NCBI RefSeq assembly: GCF_030398385.1
Contig: NZ_JAOAOQ010000002.1
Coordinates: forward strand, 195,162-259,161
Direction: 5' to 3'
From: Aquibium sp. ELW1220
GTDB lineage: Bacteria; Pseudomonadota; Alphaproteobacteria; Rhizobiales; Rhizobiaceae
DNA length: 64,000 nucleotides
In this document: positions 15,832 to 24,346 of the stretch, piece after piece
How the letters are laid out: each line of letters begins with the position of its first letter
Numbering within the stretch: position 1 is the first letter of the stretch
Made by a program: the position numbers and the translations under genes
Notes under the pieces: model-generated
Database searches by the model: none
What the model was told of the DNA's origin: nothing
The model's input: the letters and a program-made list of their open reading frames with translations, nothing else

Positions 15832-18138
15832 ATGGAACGCATCGTCATCTATCGCGACCGGCAGGAGCTCCAGTCGGGCGATTTGAACAGCACACAGGAG
15901 TTCGCGCGCACGTCGCTCGACCACATCGTCAAGGATGCGGTCGAGCCGGGGCGGGGCTATGTCGGTTTTGCGGTCACCAAGACCGGAGCAACCGAGGTGA
16001 CGCTGTCGGCAGGCCGCCTCTACGCCAATGGCGAGGTCCATGACCGCAACGAGACCGTGGTGATCGACCTGTTCAACGCGCTGCCGTTTCTGACACGCCG
16101 TCGCGTGGCGATCGTCACCTTCGGCCAGTCGGTCGATACCGACGTGCAGCCGCGCGACTTCCTGATCGACGCGGAGGCTGGTACGACCGAGCCGCAGTCG
16201 GTGGCGATGGAGAACCTGCGCCGTGCCGAGGTCTCGACGGTCGCGGGCGTCGAGGGTCCGGACCCGAGCTATCCGACGACGGACGCCAACGTGACGGTCA
16301 TCGCGTACCTGCTGCTCGACACCACCGGCGTTGTCGGCATCGAGCAGTGGGCGCCGACGCAGCTCCCGAACCTGCGCGCAGTGGCAAACCGCGCAACAGT
16401 GCTGGAGAACTGGCGCGGCCAGATCAGCGGTCAGGTCGACACACTGCGCACCGACCTCTCGGCGCTGGCCGACCGTTTTCTGGCCGTGGCACTGAAGAAC
16501 GAGGTCGTCGATCTGACGCAGCAGCTCGACGAACTGCGCCAGCGGGTCTTTGAGCCCGGCGCCTACATCTACTACGGCACCGATCACTTCCTGAACGAGG
16601 AAGGCACCAACACCGATCATGCGAGCTACGACGCGGTGGTGGGCGAGGGCATTCGTTTCGCCATCGCCGGCACCCAGACCTCGCCGCTGGCGCTGCTCAA
16701 TCCCAACAACGTCTTCATCCAGAACGCCTCTGGCTTCGTCCTGCCGAAGTTTTCTCATGGCCTGCGCATGGATCTCACCGGCTACACCGGTGAGACGCGG
16801 ATGGCGCAGTACACCTTCGAGACGACGGAGGTCCGGCAGCTGACCCGGACCCGCGAGCGGCGCCGCTTCGGCTCGACGCGCACGGTCTGCACCAACTCGA
16901 CATGGTGGCGGCAGGGTCAGTTCGACATGGTGCTGGGCGTGTTCCAGCGCGACGGCGAGACCTGGCAGGTCACCAATGGCGTGCCCGACACCATGCCGAA
17001 CGGCCAGCGCATTCCGAACGGCAACGTGCACTGGGTGCGGCTGACGCAGTTCTGGATCGACGTCTATGTCGAGCCGTACTGGGACCGCGTCGCGTCCACG
17101 GCCACGATCAACGGGCAGCAGGTCGCGCAGACGTTTCTGAACAGCCAGGATGGCTGGCTCTCGCAGGTCGGCCTGTTCTTCTCGCGCAAGGCGGCCTCAG
17201 GCGACGTGACGCTGATGGTCTGCGAGACCGGGTTCGGCATGCCGAACCTCAACCGGGTGCTCTCGCGCACCACGGTCCCTCTGGCCGACATCCTGGTCGG
17301 CGCCAATTCCGGCGGTGCGGGTCTGCCCTCTCTGATCGAGACGAAGGTCGTGATCGCGCCGACATACCTGGTAGCGGGCCGCCGCTACGCGATCGTCGCG
17401 ATCACGACCGGCGACCACTACGTCGCGATGACCAACAGCGACAATGGCGTGGTGCAGGGCACGTTCTTCGTCTCGACCGACGGGGCCTTCTTTGCCGGCA
17501 ATCTCGTCGACGACCTGAAGATGCGGCTCTACTTCGCGAAGTTCGAGCGCACCCGGGTGTCGATCGAGATGACGGCGCTGCAGCTTGCCGGTGGCATCCT
17601 CGACATCGACATCCTGAACGAGGCGATCACGCCGCCCGCCTGCCGCACCGACTTCGAGGTGCAGGTGAATGGCGCATGGGTGCCGCTCGACGGGGCGCCG
17701 AACGGACCGAACCTGACCGGGCTGCCGGCGATCCTGCCGCTGCGCGTGACACTGACCGGCACCACAGACTTGATGCCAGGTCTGGGACTGACCGGCTCAC
17801 AGGCGATCGTCAGCCGCACCAAGACCGCGTTCACGTGGGTCGGCAACACGCGGACGCTGGGCTCTGCGACGACCAGCGTCAAGGTGGTGACCGACCTGCA
17901 GGCATTCGACGAGGCACAGCACGACGCGACGGTAACGCTGCTGACAGGCGTAACACTGGATGGCACCGAGACCGCGGATGTGGTCGAGGACGTGGTTCTG
18001 ACCGATGGCACCATCCGCCGGACCTCGATCTTCAACGTCGTCGCCGTGACCACCTATGCGGTGAAGATCGTCGGCTCCACCGTCTCGGCGGCGAGCACAT
18101 TCCATGTCGCCGAGCTGATCGAGTTCGCCCAGTCCTGA
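15832..18138 (+). CDS. Large tail/baseplate protein (DUF4815-like)
   Basis: A 768-residue protein. The start MERIVIYRDRQELQSGDLNSTQEFART and the following YVGFAVTKTGATEVTLSAGRLYANGEVH are typical of DUF4815-type phage proteins, which link fibres to the baseplate. The central part is rich in aromatic and glycine residues and probably forms beta domains. The C-terminal third looks Ig-like. The ATG follows the gpI stop closely. The exact role (fibre anchor or baseplate plate) is not known. Confidence 0.75.
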   Translation: MERIVIYRDRQELQSGDLNSTQEFARTSLDHIVKDAVEPGRGYVGFAVTKTGATEVTLSAGRLYANGEVHDRNETVVIDLFNALPFLTRRRVAIVTFGQSVDTDVQPRDFLIDAEAGTTEPQSVAMENLRRAEVSTVAGVEGPDPSYPTTDANVTVIAYLLLDTTGVVGIEQWAPTQLPNLRAVANRATVLENWRGQISGQVDTLRTDLSALADRFLAVALKNEVVDLTQQLDELRQRVFEPGAYIYYGTDHFLNEEGTNTDHASYDAVVGEGIRFAIAGTQTSPLALLNPNNVFIQNASGFVLPKFSHGLRMDLTGYTGETRMAQYTFETTEVRQLTRTRERRRFGSTRTVCTNSTWWRQGQFDMVLGVFQRDGETWQVTNGVPDTMPNGQRIPNGNVHWVRLTQFWIDVYVEPYWDRVASTATINGQQVAQTFLNSQDGWLSQVGLFFSRKAASGDVTLMVCETGFGMPNLNRVLSRTTVPLADILVGANSGGAGLPSLIETKVVIAPTYLVAGRRYAIVAITTGDHYVAMTNSDNGVVQGTFFVSTDGAFFAGNLVDDLKMRLYFAKFERTRVSIEMTALQLAGGILDIDILNEAITPPACRTDFEVQVNGAWVPLDGAPNGPNLTGLPAILPLRVTLTGTTDLMPGLGLTGSQAIVSRTKTAFTWVGNTRTLGSATTSVKVVTDLQAFDEAQHDATVTLLTGVTLDGTETADVVEDVVLTDGTIRRTSIFNVVAVTTYAVKIVGSTVSAASTFHVAELIEFAQS

Positions 18139-18184
18139 TCTGGCCCAGTCCACGCTGATCCGATGCCATGAAGGAGACGCCGTG

Positions 18185-18355
18185 ATGGCGAAAACACCCT
18201 CGCACTACAAGATCACGGTGAACCGGCACATCGAGTTCGCCGCCGCGCGCTTCCGTCCGGGCGCGCGCTACACCGTCAAGGCGTCGGTCTACGATGCGCT
18301 GAAGGCCGAGCACCCCGAGGCGATCGCGTCGGCGAGCCCGATCCGGATGGAGTGA
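18185..18355 (+). CDS. Short phage protein of 56 residues
   Basis: The reading frame begins MAKTPSHYKITVNRHIEFAA and ends SASPIRME. GGAG lies upstream of the ATG (a GTG three bases earlier is possible), and the next gene starts four bases after its stop. The pattern, a strand with FRPGARYTV and then a helix, matches small accessory tail proteins found next to fibres. It is short but codon use and spacing fit the operon. Confidence 0.7.
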   Translation: MAKTPSHYKITVNRHIEFAAARFRPGARYTVKASVYDALKAEHPEAIASASPIRME

Positions 18356-18359
18356 CGCC

Positions 18360-19184
18360 ATGGTGGTGCGGTTCGAAGACCTTCGGGTTCGTGACAGCCA
18401 GGACCTCGATCGGGACTTCTTCAATCGCCGCTACCGGCTGATCGTCGAGAGCCTGAACGAGCTGGCCGGGCAGATCACGACGATCACGACGGCGTCCGAC
18501 AACCTGGTGATGCTGGGGCTCACCCGGGTGAACGAGGTTCTGGGCCCCGCACTAGCGCAGGTGAGTGCCGCGGCAGAGAGCGGGTTCCTGGTGGCGACGT
18601 CCGCGTCGCCGCTGACCGTCTCGGTTGGGCTTGAGACCACGATCGTCATCGATGATACGGCGGCCCGGGCGCTGTTTGCGCCGACGCCCTATGTGATTAT
18701 GTCGCGCAACGCCGAGGGGGCGGCGGAGGGGACGATCGACGATTGGGCGCTCCTGGAGGTGCATGCCTACAGCCGCGAGAACGGCGGGCTGGCGTTCAAG
18801 GTCGCGGCGATCAGCGGCGACATTGGCGCCGCCCAGCACGACGACTGGGTGATCTCGGCGAGCGCGGGGCTGGCGAAGACGATCCTTGAGGCGGCCACCA
18901 ACGTCACGGCGACGCTGGCTCTGGCACAGCAGGCAGCACAGGACGCCGCCGCTGCAGCTGCGACAGCAGAGGCGGTCCTGGCGTCGGGTCCGGTCGCCTC
19001 TGTCAACGGTCAGACCGGCGTGGTGGCGCTCGGCATTGGCAACATCCCGAACCTGACGACGGCCCTCGCGGGCAAAGCCGACAGCAACCACGGCCACGGC
19101 ATCGGCCAAATCTCCAACCTGCAGACGACGCTGACCAGCCTGCAAACTCAGATCAACGCCATCAACGACGGCGGCTCGTACTGA
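18360..19184 (+). CDS. Tail fibre-like protein
   Basis: A 274-residue protein. The N-terminal part (FEDLRVRDSQDLDRDFFNRRYRLIVESLNELAG) is an attachment-like region with a coiled coil. A long alanine-rich helix (about 185-205) is followed by the fibre motif SVNGQTGVVALGIGNIPNLTTALAGKADSNHGHGIGQI and a short coiled coil. Such HGH-containing repeats occur in trimeric fibres. It is short for a full fibre and may be an adaptor. The end of this gene is duplicated at 21005-21080. Confidence 0.75.
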   Translation: MVVRFEDLRVRDSQDLDRDFFNRRYRLIVESLNELAGQITTITTASDNLVMLGLTRVNEVLGPALAQVSAAAESGFLVATSASPLTVSVGLETTIVIDDTAARALFAPTPYVIMSRNAEGAAEGTIDDWALLEVHAYSRENGGLAFKVAAISGDIGAAQHDDWVISASAGLAKTILEAATNVTATLALAQQAAQDAAAAAATAEAVLASGPVASVNGQTGVVALGIGNIPNLTTALAGKADSNHGHGIGQISNLQTTLTSLQTQINAINDGGSY

Positions 19185-19336
19185 GGCACGCGCCGACCAC
19201 TCCACAACCCAATCCATCTCAACGCTCGCGGACTTCCCTACGCGGCGGCGATCATTATTGCGAAGACACGCCGTGTTCGATCCGACTTTCTGCATTTCCA
19301 TCACGCGCATCGACAGCGAGCCGCGGCCCGCCCTGT
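19116..19336 (+). repeat. Fibre-end/sheath-start junction, copy A
   Basis: This stretch holds the last 23 codons of the fibre gene, an intergenic spacer (shared GCGGACTTCCCTACGCGG) and a damaged copy of the sheath start (GTG instead of ATG, then FDPTFCISITRID). It matches 21005-21229 at roughly three quarters of positions by eye. Together the copies flank the acyltransferase gene. Confidence 0.85.
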
Positions 19337-19490
19337 TGAGTATCCCGGCAGGCTTCGTTGCGCTGAGGCTGCGGTCAAGGCCGGGCAGTTCCTCGCGCAG
19401 ACCGCGCGTGGCGGCGTGCTGGCAACCCTGTCGTTCTCGCTGAAATCGGTTGGCGCGGGCCTGCGGCGGCTGACGCCGAACAACAAGCTT
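19231..19490 (+). pseudogene. Chimeric relic: sheath 5' end joined to tape-measure interior
   Basis: Positions 19273-19336 match the beginning of the sheath gene (21164 onward). From about 19331 the sequence switches to match the interior of the tape-measure gene at about 25570-25715, including CCGGGCAGTTCCTCGCGC and the GGCGGCGTGCT block. The switch lies at GCCCTGTTG, a place where sheath and tape-measure sequences look alike. The reading frame is broken. It is what remains of a tail module that lost everything from sheath to the middle of the tape measure. Confidence 0.8.
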
Positions 19491-19506
19491 TGCTCGGCTT
19501 GGTGCG

Positions 19507-20676
19507 CTACGTTTTGTTTGCCGTGGCAGCGGAAATAATGGGACCTGCCGGCTTGCCGCCAACAAGATAGGCGACCGGACCAAGGCGATCCGCGATTCTC
19601 CAAAGCATCCAGGTCACGCCGTATACAAACATAAGCAGTAGCACGAACTCGACAGGCCACGTCCACGACAGTTGCGCGGCAATGGCGAGACCAACGAGCG
19701 TAACTGGAAAGTGCAGGACATAGACGGGGAATACCGCACGGTTCAACTCGGTCAGAATGGTACTGGGCCTGTTCAAAAATCGGACCGCAAGCCCGAGGGC
19801 GGCGATGCACCATGCCCAAGCCGTCGTGGCCTCGACGACCGAGTAGAGCGCGGCGTTTGCGGGCTGCAAACCCGCTGGAACCCATCCCCCTGCGGCGAGG
19901 GCCTGGCCAGTTGGCACATCCTCGAGCAGGGCGAGGGTAAGCAGGACCGTCTTGACCAGAAAAAGCAGGACAGCTGCGCTCAACAGCATCCAGGCATGGC
20001 GCCCGGCCCAATCCAGAACAACCTGATGCTTCGCACCGACAAGGTATCCTCCGATGAAGAAGATCAGATAGAGGGCAAATTGGTAGTTGTCGCCAACGAG
20101 TGCCGCGGCATGTGGCTTCAGTCCGAGGATAGCCAAAGCTGAGAGGGCAACCAGCATTGCCAGCAATGACCGGGGCGAAAGCGGCAACCGCGCGATCCCC
20201 TCGCGCAGGGCGAAAAGCGGCCAGCACACCAGGGTGTAGAGTGCGAGGTTGAACAGAAACCAGAGATGCTGGATCTGCCGTGGCGTCGGTTCCGTAAGCC
20301 AAAGCCACCAGAACGCAAGAAAGTGCGGGACGTCGCCGGTCATCCATGCAATCGCATACCCGCCGAAGACATTGAGAAAAGCCGCACCGAACAGCGCTGG
20401 CACAAGGAGCCGGGAGAGCCGGCTGCCAATGAATCCCGGGCCGGTAGCCTTGCGCGTGAGAAACCAGGTACCGATCCCGGCAATCAGAAAAAGCGAAGGC
20501 AATCTCCAGCTGTGGCTCCAGAAGATGAAAAGGCTCATCCCGTCACCAGCGAGGTCATTGTTCACAAACTGATAGATGTCGACGCCCCAATCGACAAAGC
20601 CGACGGCGATATGATGCGGAACCAGAAGCGCAAAAAGCAGCACGCGCAGGGCGTCCAGCTCATGTCGACGGCTCAT
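19507..20676 (-). CDS. Membrane acyltransferase (acyltransferase 3 / OpgC-like), cargo
   Basis: A 389-residue integral membrane protein with about ten hydrophobic segments. The start MSRRHELDALRVLLFALLVPHHIAVGF carries the D-x-L-R and HH motif of acyltransferase 3 proteins. RLPSLFLIAGIGTWF, and FPVYVLHFPVTLVGLAIA near the C-terminus, are also family-typical. These enzymes move acetyl or succinyl groups onto sugars at the membrane. GGAG lies before the ATG at 20676. Inside a prophage it may change the host surface glycan after lysogeny. It reads against the tail genes and is flanked by a duplicated phage junction. Confidence 0.85.
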   Translation of the reverse strand: MSRRHELDALRVLLFALLVPHHIAVGFVDWGVDIYQFVNNDLAGDGMSLFIFWSHSWRLPSLFLIAGIGTWFLTRKATGPGFIGSRLSRLLVPALFGAAFLNVFGGYAIAWMTGDVPHFLAFWWLWLTEPTPRQIQHLWFLFNLALYTLVCWPLFALREGIARLPLSPRSLLAMLVALSALAILGLKPHAAALVGDNYQFALYLIFFIGGYLVGAKHQVVLDWAGRHAWMLLSAAVLLFLVKTVLLTLALLEDVPTGQALAAGGWVPAGLQPANAALYSVVEATTAWAWCIAALGLAVRFLNRPSTILTELNRAVFPVYVLHFPVTLVGLAIAAQLSWTWPVEFVLLLMFVYGVTWMLWRIADRLGPVAYLVGGKPAGPIISAATANKT

Positions 20677-21163
20677 GCCTTCTCCAATTTTGTGTGCATG
20701 GCCCCGCGCGACGATCATCCGGTGCGCATTCACCAGTGTTGCGATACGACCGGCTCCATTCGCATTCGTCATTAACTTATGGCGAAACACATGATCTGAC
20801 CACCTTCGAAAACGGAAAACACCATGGCACGAGCCGAAGGGGTGCGGGCGCAGGTGGCGCTGGTGTCGAGACAATCGATGCTTCGTCGCGCACCAGTGGC
20901 TTTACCCACATGCCGTTTGCCAGCGCGACACTGGGGGCGGAGCAGCCGCTTCTGAGCAGCGGACTGCTGGGTTGTGATCGAAATCCGTGGGCACCTTCCG
21001 ATCCAACCTACAGACGACGCTCGCGCGCTTGCAGACACAGATCCACGCCATCAACGACGGCTGCGTCTACTGACGCGGGTCTCTCCATCTGCACCACCCA
21101 AGCCATCACGGCGCCCGCGGACTTCCCTACGCGGGGCGATCATTTCATTGCGGAGACACTTCC
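20677..21163. other. Non-coding stretch with duplicated fibre end
   Basis: The first part (20677-21000) upstream of the acyltransferase has no supported gene. From 21005 to 21072 it repeats the 3' end of the fibre gene (HAINDG-like codons and stop), followed by the spacer that leads into the real sheath gene. The region should also contain the acyltransferase promoter, which cannot be placed with confidence. Confidence 0.6.
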
Positions 21164-21229
21164 ATGTCCGATCCAACCTTCGGCATTTCCATCACGCGCA
21201 TCGACAATGAACCGCGCCCCGCCGTGTGG
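21005..21229 (+). repeat. Fibre-end/sheath-start junction, copy B
   Basis: The second copy of the junction seen at 19116-19336. Here the fibre part is the relic, and the sheath part is the functional start of the gene at 21164. Confidence 0.85.
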
Positions 21230-22411
21230 AGCGACATGGCGGTCGTCGGCATCATCGGCACGGCGCCGGATGCTGACGTGCTCGTCTTTCCGCTCGACAC
21301 GCCGGTGTTCCTCTATTCTGACGTTGCCACGAAGCTCACCGCCCTTGGCGCCTCGGGCACGCTGAAGGACGCCATCGTGCTGATCAACAACCAGCTCGGC
21401 GAGTTCCAGGTCGCTGCCAAGGTCGTCGTGGTGCGCGTCGCCGAGGGCGCCGATGTCGACGAGACCATCGCCAACATCGTCGGTGACGGCATCGCGACCG
21501 GCCTGAACGCCTTCCTCGAGGCAGGGCCGCTGCTCGGCGTCATCCCGCGCCTGGTCTGCGCGCCCGGCCATACCAGCCAGCGCGCGGTGGGCGAGGCCAA
21601 TGCCGTCTGTGCGGCCCTTCCGGCCGTCTGCTCAAAGCTGCTTGCCCATGCCGTCGTCGATGGCCCGGCAACCAGCAGCCAGGATGCGATCGACTGGCGC
21701 GAGACGCTGAACTCGGACCGCCTGATCCCGGTCGATCCCGCGGTCAAGATGCTGGTCGGCGGTGTTGCGACCGTCGTTCCGCTGTCGCCGGCCGTGATCG
21801 GCATTGGCGTGCGCCGCGACCACGAGAGGAAGGGCCGGCCGTTCCACAGCTGGGCGAACCAGGCCGTGCAGGGCATCGTCGGCCCCTCGCGGCCGATCAG
21901 CTTTTCGTTGACCGACGGTGCGACCGAGGGCCAGACGCTGCTGTCGAACAACATCGGCGTGCTGTTGCGTGGCGAACTCGGTGTGGAGACTGCCATTGCC
22001 TCTGGCGGCTATGTCTTCGTCGGCACCGACAATGCCGGCGAGGACGATCTCTGGCGCTTCTACAATGTCACCCGGGGTCGCGACTACATCCACCTGATGC
22101 TGCTCAGAACGCTGCGATTCTATCTCGGCCGCTTCAACCTGACCGGCCAGACCATCCAGGCGGTGCAGAACACCATGGTCATGGCGCTGCGCGACCTGAA
22201 GGCTGACAACGACATCCTGGGCTTCGAGGTCAAGTTCACCCGCGACCAGAACTCGCCGGAGGAACTGCGGCTTGGCCGCTTCACGGTCAGCTTCGCCGCC
22301 GAGGAAGCACCGGTCCTGCGCTATCTCGGCATCCAATCCTCCCGTTACCGCCCGGCACTCGACGCCCTGCTTGGCGACCTCATATCGCAGGTCGGCGCGG
22401 TGACCGGCTGA
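21164..22411 (+). CDS. Tail sheath protein (P2 gpFI family)
   Basis: A 415-residue contractile sheath subunit. The start PTFGISITRIDNEPRPAVWSDMAVVGIIGTAP, the central VDGPATSSQDAIDWRETLNSDRLIPVDP and the C-terminal DFYNVTRGRDYI-like segment (WRFYNVTRGRDYIHLMLLRTLRFYL) are typical of gpFI. It polymerises around the tube and contracts on host contact. In P2 the tube gene follows directly; here a transposase gene separates them. Confidence 0.95.
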   Translation: MSDPTFGISITRIDNEPRPAVWSDMAVVGIIGTAPDADVLVFPLDTPVFLYSDVATKLTALGASGTLKDAIVLINNQLGEFQVAAKVVVVRVAEGADVDETIANIVGDGIATGLNAFLEAGPLLGVIPRLVCAPGHTSQRAVGEANAVCAALPAVCSKLLAHAVVDGPATSSQDAIDWRETLNSDRLIPVDPAVKMLVGGVATVVPLSPAVIGIGVRRDHERKGRPFHSWANQAVQGIVGPSRPISFSLTDGATEGQTLLSNNIGVLLRGELGVETAIASGGYVFVGTDNAGEDDLWRFYNVTRGRDYIHLMLLRTLRFYLGRFNLTGQTIQAVQNTMVMALRDLKADNDILGFEVKFTRDQNSPEELRLGRFTVSFAAEEAPVLRYLGIQSSRYRPALDALLGDLISQVGAVTG

Positions 22412-23270
22412 GCCTTCGTCGGTCAACTCAGTTCGGAGTGTTGCCGCCGAGGATTCCGTACATGGTTGCGAGGGTCACGGTTTGAGAAACGTCGATGCGC
22501 TTCTCGTAGTCGCGGACGAGACGACGCCAGGGGATCATCCATCTGAAGCTGCATTCGACCCCCCATCGGCGGGACAGGATTTCGTTGTCCCTATCGTCGG
22601 CTGACCGGCGGATTACTTCGACCACGAACTCAAGATAGGCGGCCTTGTCCATCAGCTTGAGCCGTTCGTGGGCGCTGTCGGCGAACAGATGCTTCACCCA
22701 CGGCCAACGTTTGCGGATTGCGTCCAGGATCAGCTGCGCCCCGGCATTGTCGGCGATGTCGGCCCTGGTCAGGTTGACCAACAACAGTCGCCCGTCTGTG
22801 CCGACGGCGATATGGCGATTGCGCCCGGCAATCTTGTAGGCTGCGTTTGACCACGCGGCTTCCGCGAACGGTGCCTTGACCGACTGATTGTCGATTACCT
22901 CACGCGCCGGAACCTCCGGGCCGATCATCATCGTCACATCATGGATGGTCTGAAACAGGAACCGCCGTACCAGCTCACGAAACCATTCGTAGACGGTCTC
23001 CCAGGAACCGAAGTGACTTGGCAGCATATGCCAGCCGCAGCCGGAACGCGCCAGATAGCGCACTGCGTTGATCACCTCGCGAAACTCGAACTCGCGTGGT
23101 CGACCCCGACGACCCGGCGCGGGCATCAGCGGCGCGATTCGCTCCCACTCATCGTCGGTCAAGTCCGACGGGTAGCGCTTCGTCTTGCTTGTGACTTTGG
23201 TCATTCACCCATGGCTTTGCTCTTTGCACTTCCAGAGCTTGAAACATAACCCCGACCGGCGCGAAAGCCC
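22412..23270 (-). mobile_element. IS5-type insertion between sheath and tube genes (limits approximate)
   Basis: The transposase gene lies between two genes that are adjacent in P2-like phages, so the insertion itself is clear. Only 16 bases separate the sheath stop from the transposase stop. I could not find convincing terminal inverted repeats or a target duplication by eye, so the ends are estimates and the element may be trimmed on the sheath side. Confidence 0.6.
22428..23204 (-). CDS. IS5 family transposase
   Basis: A 258-residue DDE transposase. The N-terminal DUF4096-like domain (YPSDLTDDEWERIAPLMPAPGRRGRPREF) is typical of the IS5/IS1031 type. Candidate catalytic residues are Asp105 (IDNQSVKAP), Asp176 (LFADSAHE) and Glu217 (RWGVECSFRW). 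The last two motifs differ from the usual ADGGY and VER-F patterns. The C-terminus ends in VTLATMYGILG. The frame is intact. It reads opposite to the tail genes and may reduce transcription from sheath to tube. Confidence 0.9.
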   Translation of the reverse strand: MTKVTSKTKRYPSDLTDDEWERIAPLMPAPGRRGRPREFEFREVINAVRYLARSGCGWHMLPSHFGSWETVYEWFRELVRRFLFQTIHDVTMMIGPEVPAREVIDNQSVKAPFAEAAWSNAAYKIAGRNRHIAVGTDGRLLLVNLTRADIADNAGAQLILDAIRKRWPWVKHLFADSAHERLKLMDKAAYLEFVVEVIRRSADDRDNEILSRRWGVECSFRWMIPWRRLVRDYEKRIDVSQTVTLATMYGILGGNTPN

Positions 23271-23325
23271 CACAGACCGGTCTCCAAACAACCTCTCACG
23301 CTTAACCGAACAAGGATGGATCGCC

Positions 23326-23862
23326 ATGAGCACGATCTACATCATGGAAGCCGCCAACCTGTTTTGCGGCGATCACGATCCCACGGCATCAAAGCACCTG
23401 ACGCTGACCGAGTTGCAGCTTCCAGCCTTGCAGGAGATGTACCAGGACCACCATGCCGGCGGCTCGCGCGTGCAGATCGAGGTGGCCGTCGGCATCCAGA
23501 AGCTGGAGCCGACCTTCAAGCTCGCCGGCTGGGATCCCGATCTTCTCACCCGGTTCGGCCTCGGCGCCAGCCGGGCGAGCGTCTTCACCGCCTATGGCGT
23601 CGTGCGCGACAAGCGCACCGGCGTCGCCCACGAGGCCAAGGCGATCATGGAGGGAAGGCTGGGCAAGGTCGAGGCCGACACTTTTCAGCGCGGCGAGATG
23701 ATGGGCCACGGCTACGCCATCAACGAGGTGATGCATTACGAGCTCTGGTTTGCCGATCGCGAAAAACTCTATTGGGATTTCTATTCCACCGACTGGCGGC
23801 TCGACGGTGTTTCCCAGAATGACGACGAGCGGCGCATCCTGCGCATTCCGACCACCGGCTGA
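23326..23862 (+). CDS. Tail tube protein (P2 gpFII family)
   Basis: A 178-residue major tube subunit. The start MSTIYIMEAANLFCGDHDPTASKHLTLTELQLPALQEMY and the core LTRFGLGASRASVFTAYGVV match the FII family. MMGHGYAINEVMHYELWF follows near the C-terminus. It stacks as hexamers to form the inner tube. An AAGGA lies upstream of the ATG. Its own promoter or read-through past the IS would be needed for expression. Confidence 0.93.
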   Translation: MSTIYIMEAANLFCGDHDPTASKHLTLTELQLPALQEMYQDHHAGGSRVQIEVAVGIQKLEPTFKLAGWDPDLLTRFGLGASRASVFTAYGVVRDKRTGVAHEAKAIMEGRLGKVEADTFQRGEMMGHGYAINEVMHYELWFADREKLYWDFYSTDWRLDGVSQNDDERRILRIPTTG

Positions 23863-23875
23863 GGAGGAACACATC

Positions 23876-24163
23876 ATGGCAAGGACAGTCACCATCAATC
23901 TGCGTGAGCCCATCGAGCATGATGGCATGGTGATCGCGGAGGTCACCGTGCGCAGCCCGAAGGTGCGCGATCTGCGCGCCATCGACGTCGAGGCCGGCAA
24001 GGACGCGACCGAGTTCGACAAGGGCATCGTCATGGCATCCCTGCTGACGGGCATTCCGGTCGAGGCGGTCGAGGAGATGGGCGCATCGGACTTCGCCGCG
24101 GTCTCGGAGGCGGTTGCGGGTTTCATGCAGGCGGGGGCAGCACCGTCCAGTGGCGCGGCCTAG
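23876..24163 (+). CDS. Tail assembly protein E (P2 gpE-like chaperone)
   Basis: A 95-residue protein beginning MARTVTINLREPIEHDGMVI. The pattern LRSPKVRDLRAIDVEAGKDATEFDKGI-like and LTGIPVEAVEEMGASDFAAVSEAV matches the phage tail assembly chaperone family (gpE/gp41). It would guard the tape measure before tube assembly. GAGGAGG lies upstream of the ATG. The 3' end carries a run of five G where a minus-one shift yields the longer E+E' product annotated separately. Confidence 0.85.
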   Translation: MARTVTINLREPIEHDGMVIAEVTVRSPKVRDLRAIDVEAGKDATEFDKGIVMASLLTGIPVEAVEEMGASDFAAVSEAVAGFMQAGAAPSSGAA

Positions 24164-24279
24164 TCGCCGACGTGGCGCATGTGCTCGCCACGCCGCTCCC
24201 CGCCTTTGACGACATGGATTGGGCCGAGCTGCTGCTCTGGCACGAAGAGGCCCGCCGCCTCAGCGGTGCCAGGCGTTGA
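23876..24279 (+). CDS. E+E' tail assembly fusion by minus-one frameshift
   Basis: The minus-one frame downstream of the E stop encodes VADVAHVLATPLPAFDDM followed by DWAELLLWHEEARRLSGARR, the hallmark of P2-type E' (short acidic helix with a W-x-E-LL-W-HE pattern). No start codon or ribosome site serves this frame. A slip at GCG GGG GCA (24131-24139, five G in a row) joins it to E as FMQAGGSTVQW. P2, lambda and many other phages make the equivalent fusion by a slip. The overlapping frames are visible; the shift itself is inferred. Confidence 0.7.
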
Positions 24280-24346
24280 TGATCTCCAGGACCGTGCCGG
24301 CCGGAAGCATTTGGACCGAAAGCTGGACAGGTGGAGATGAACGATC

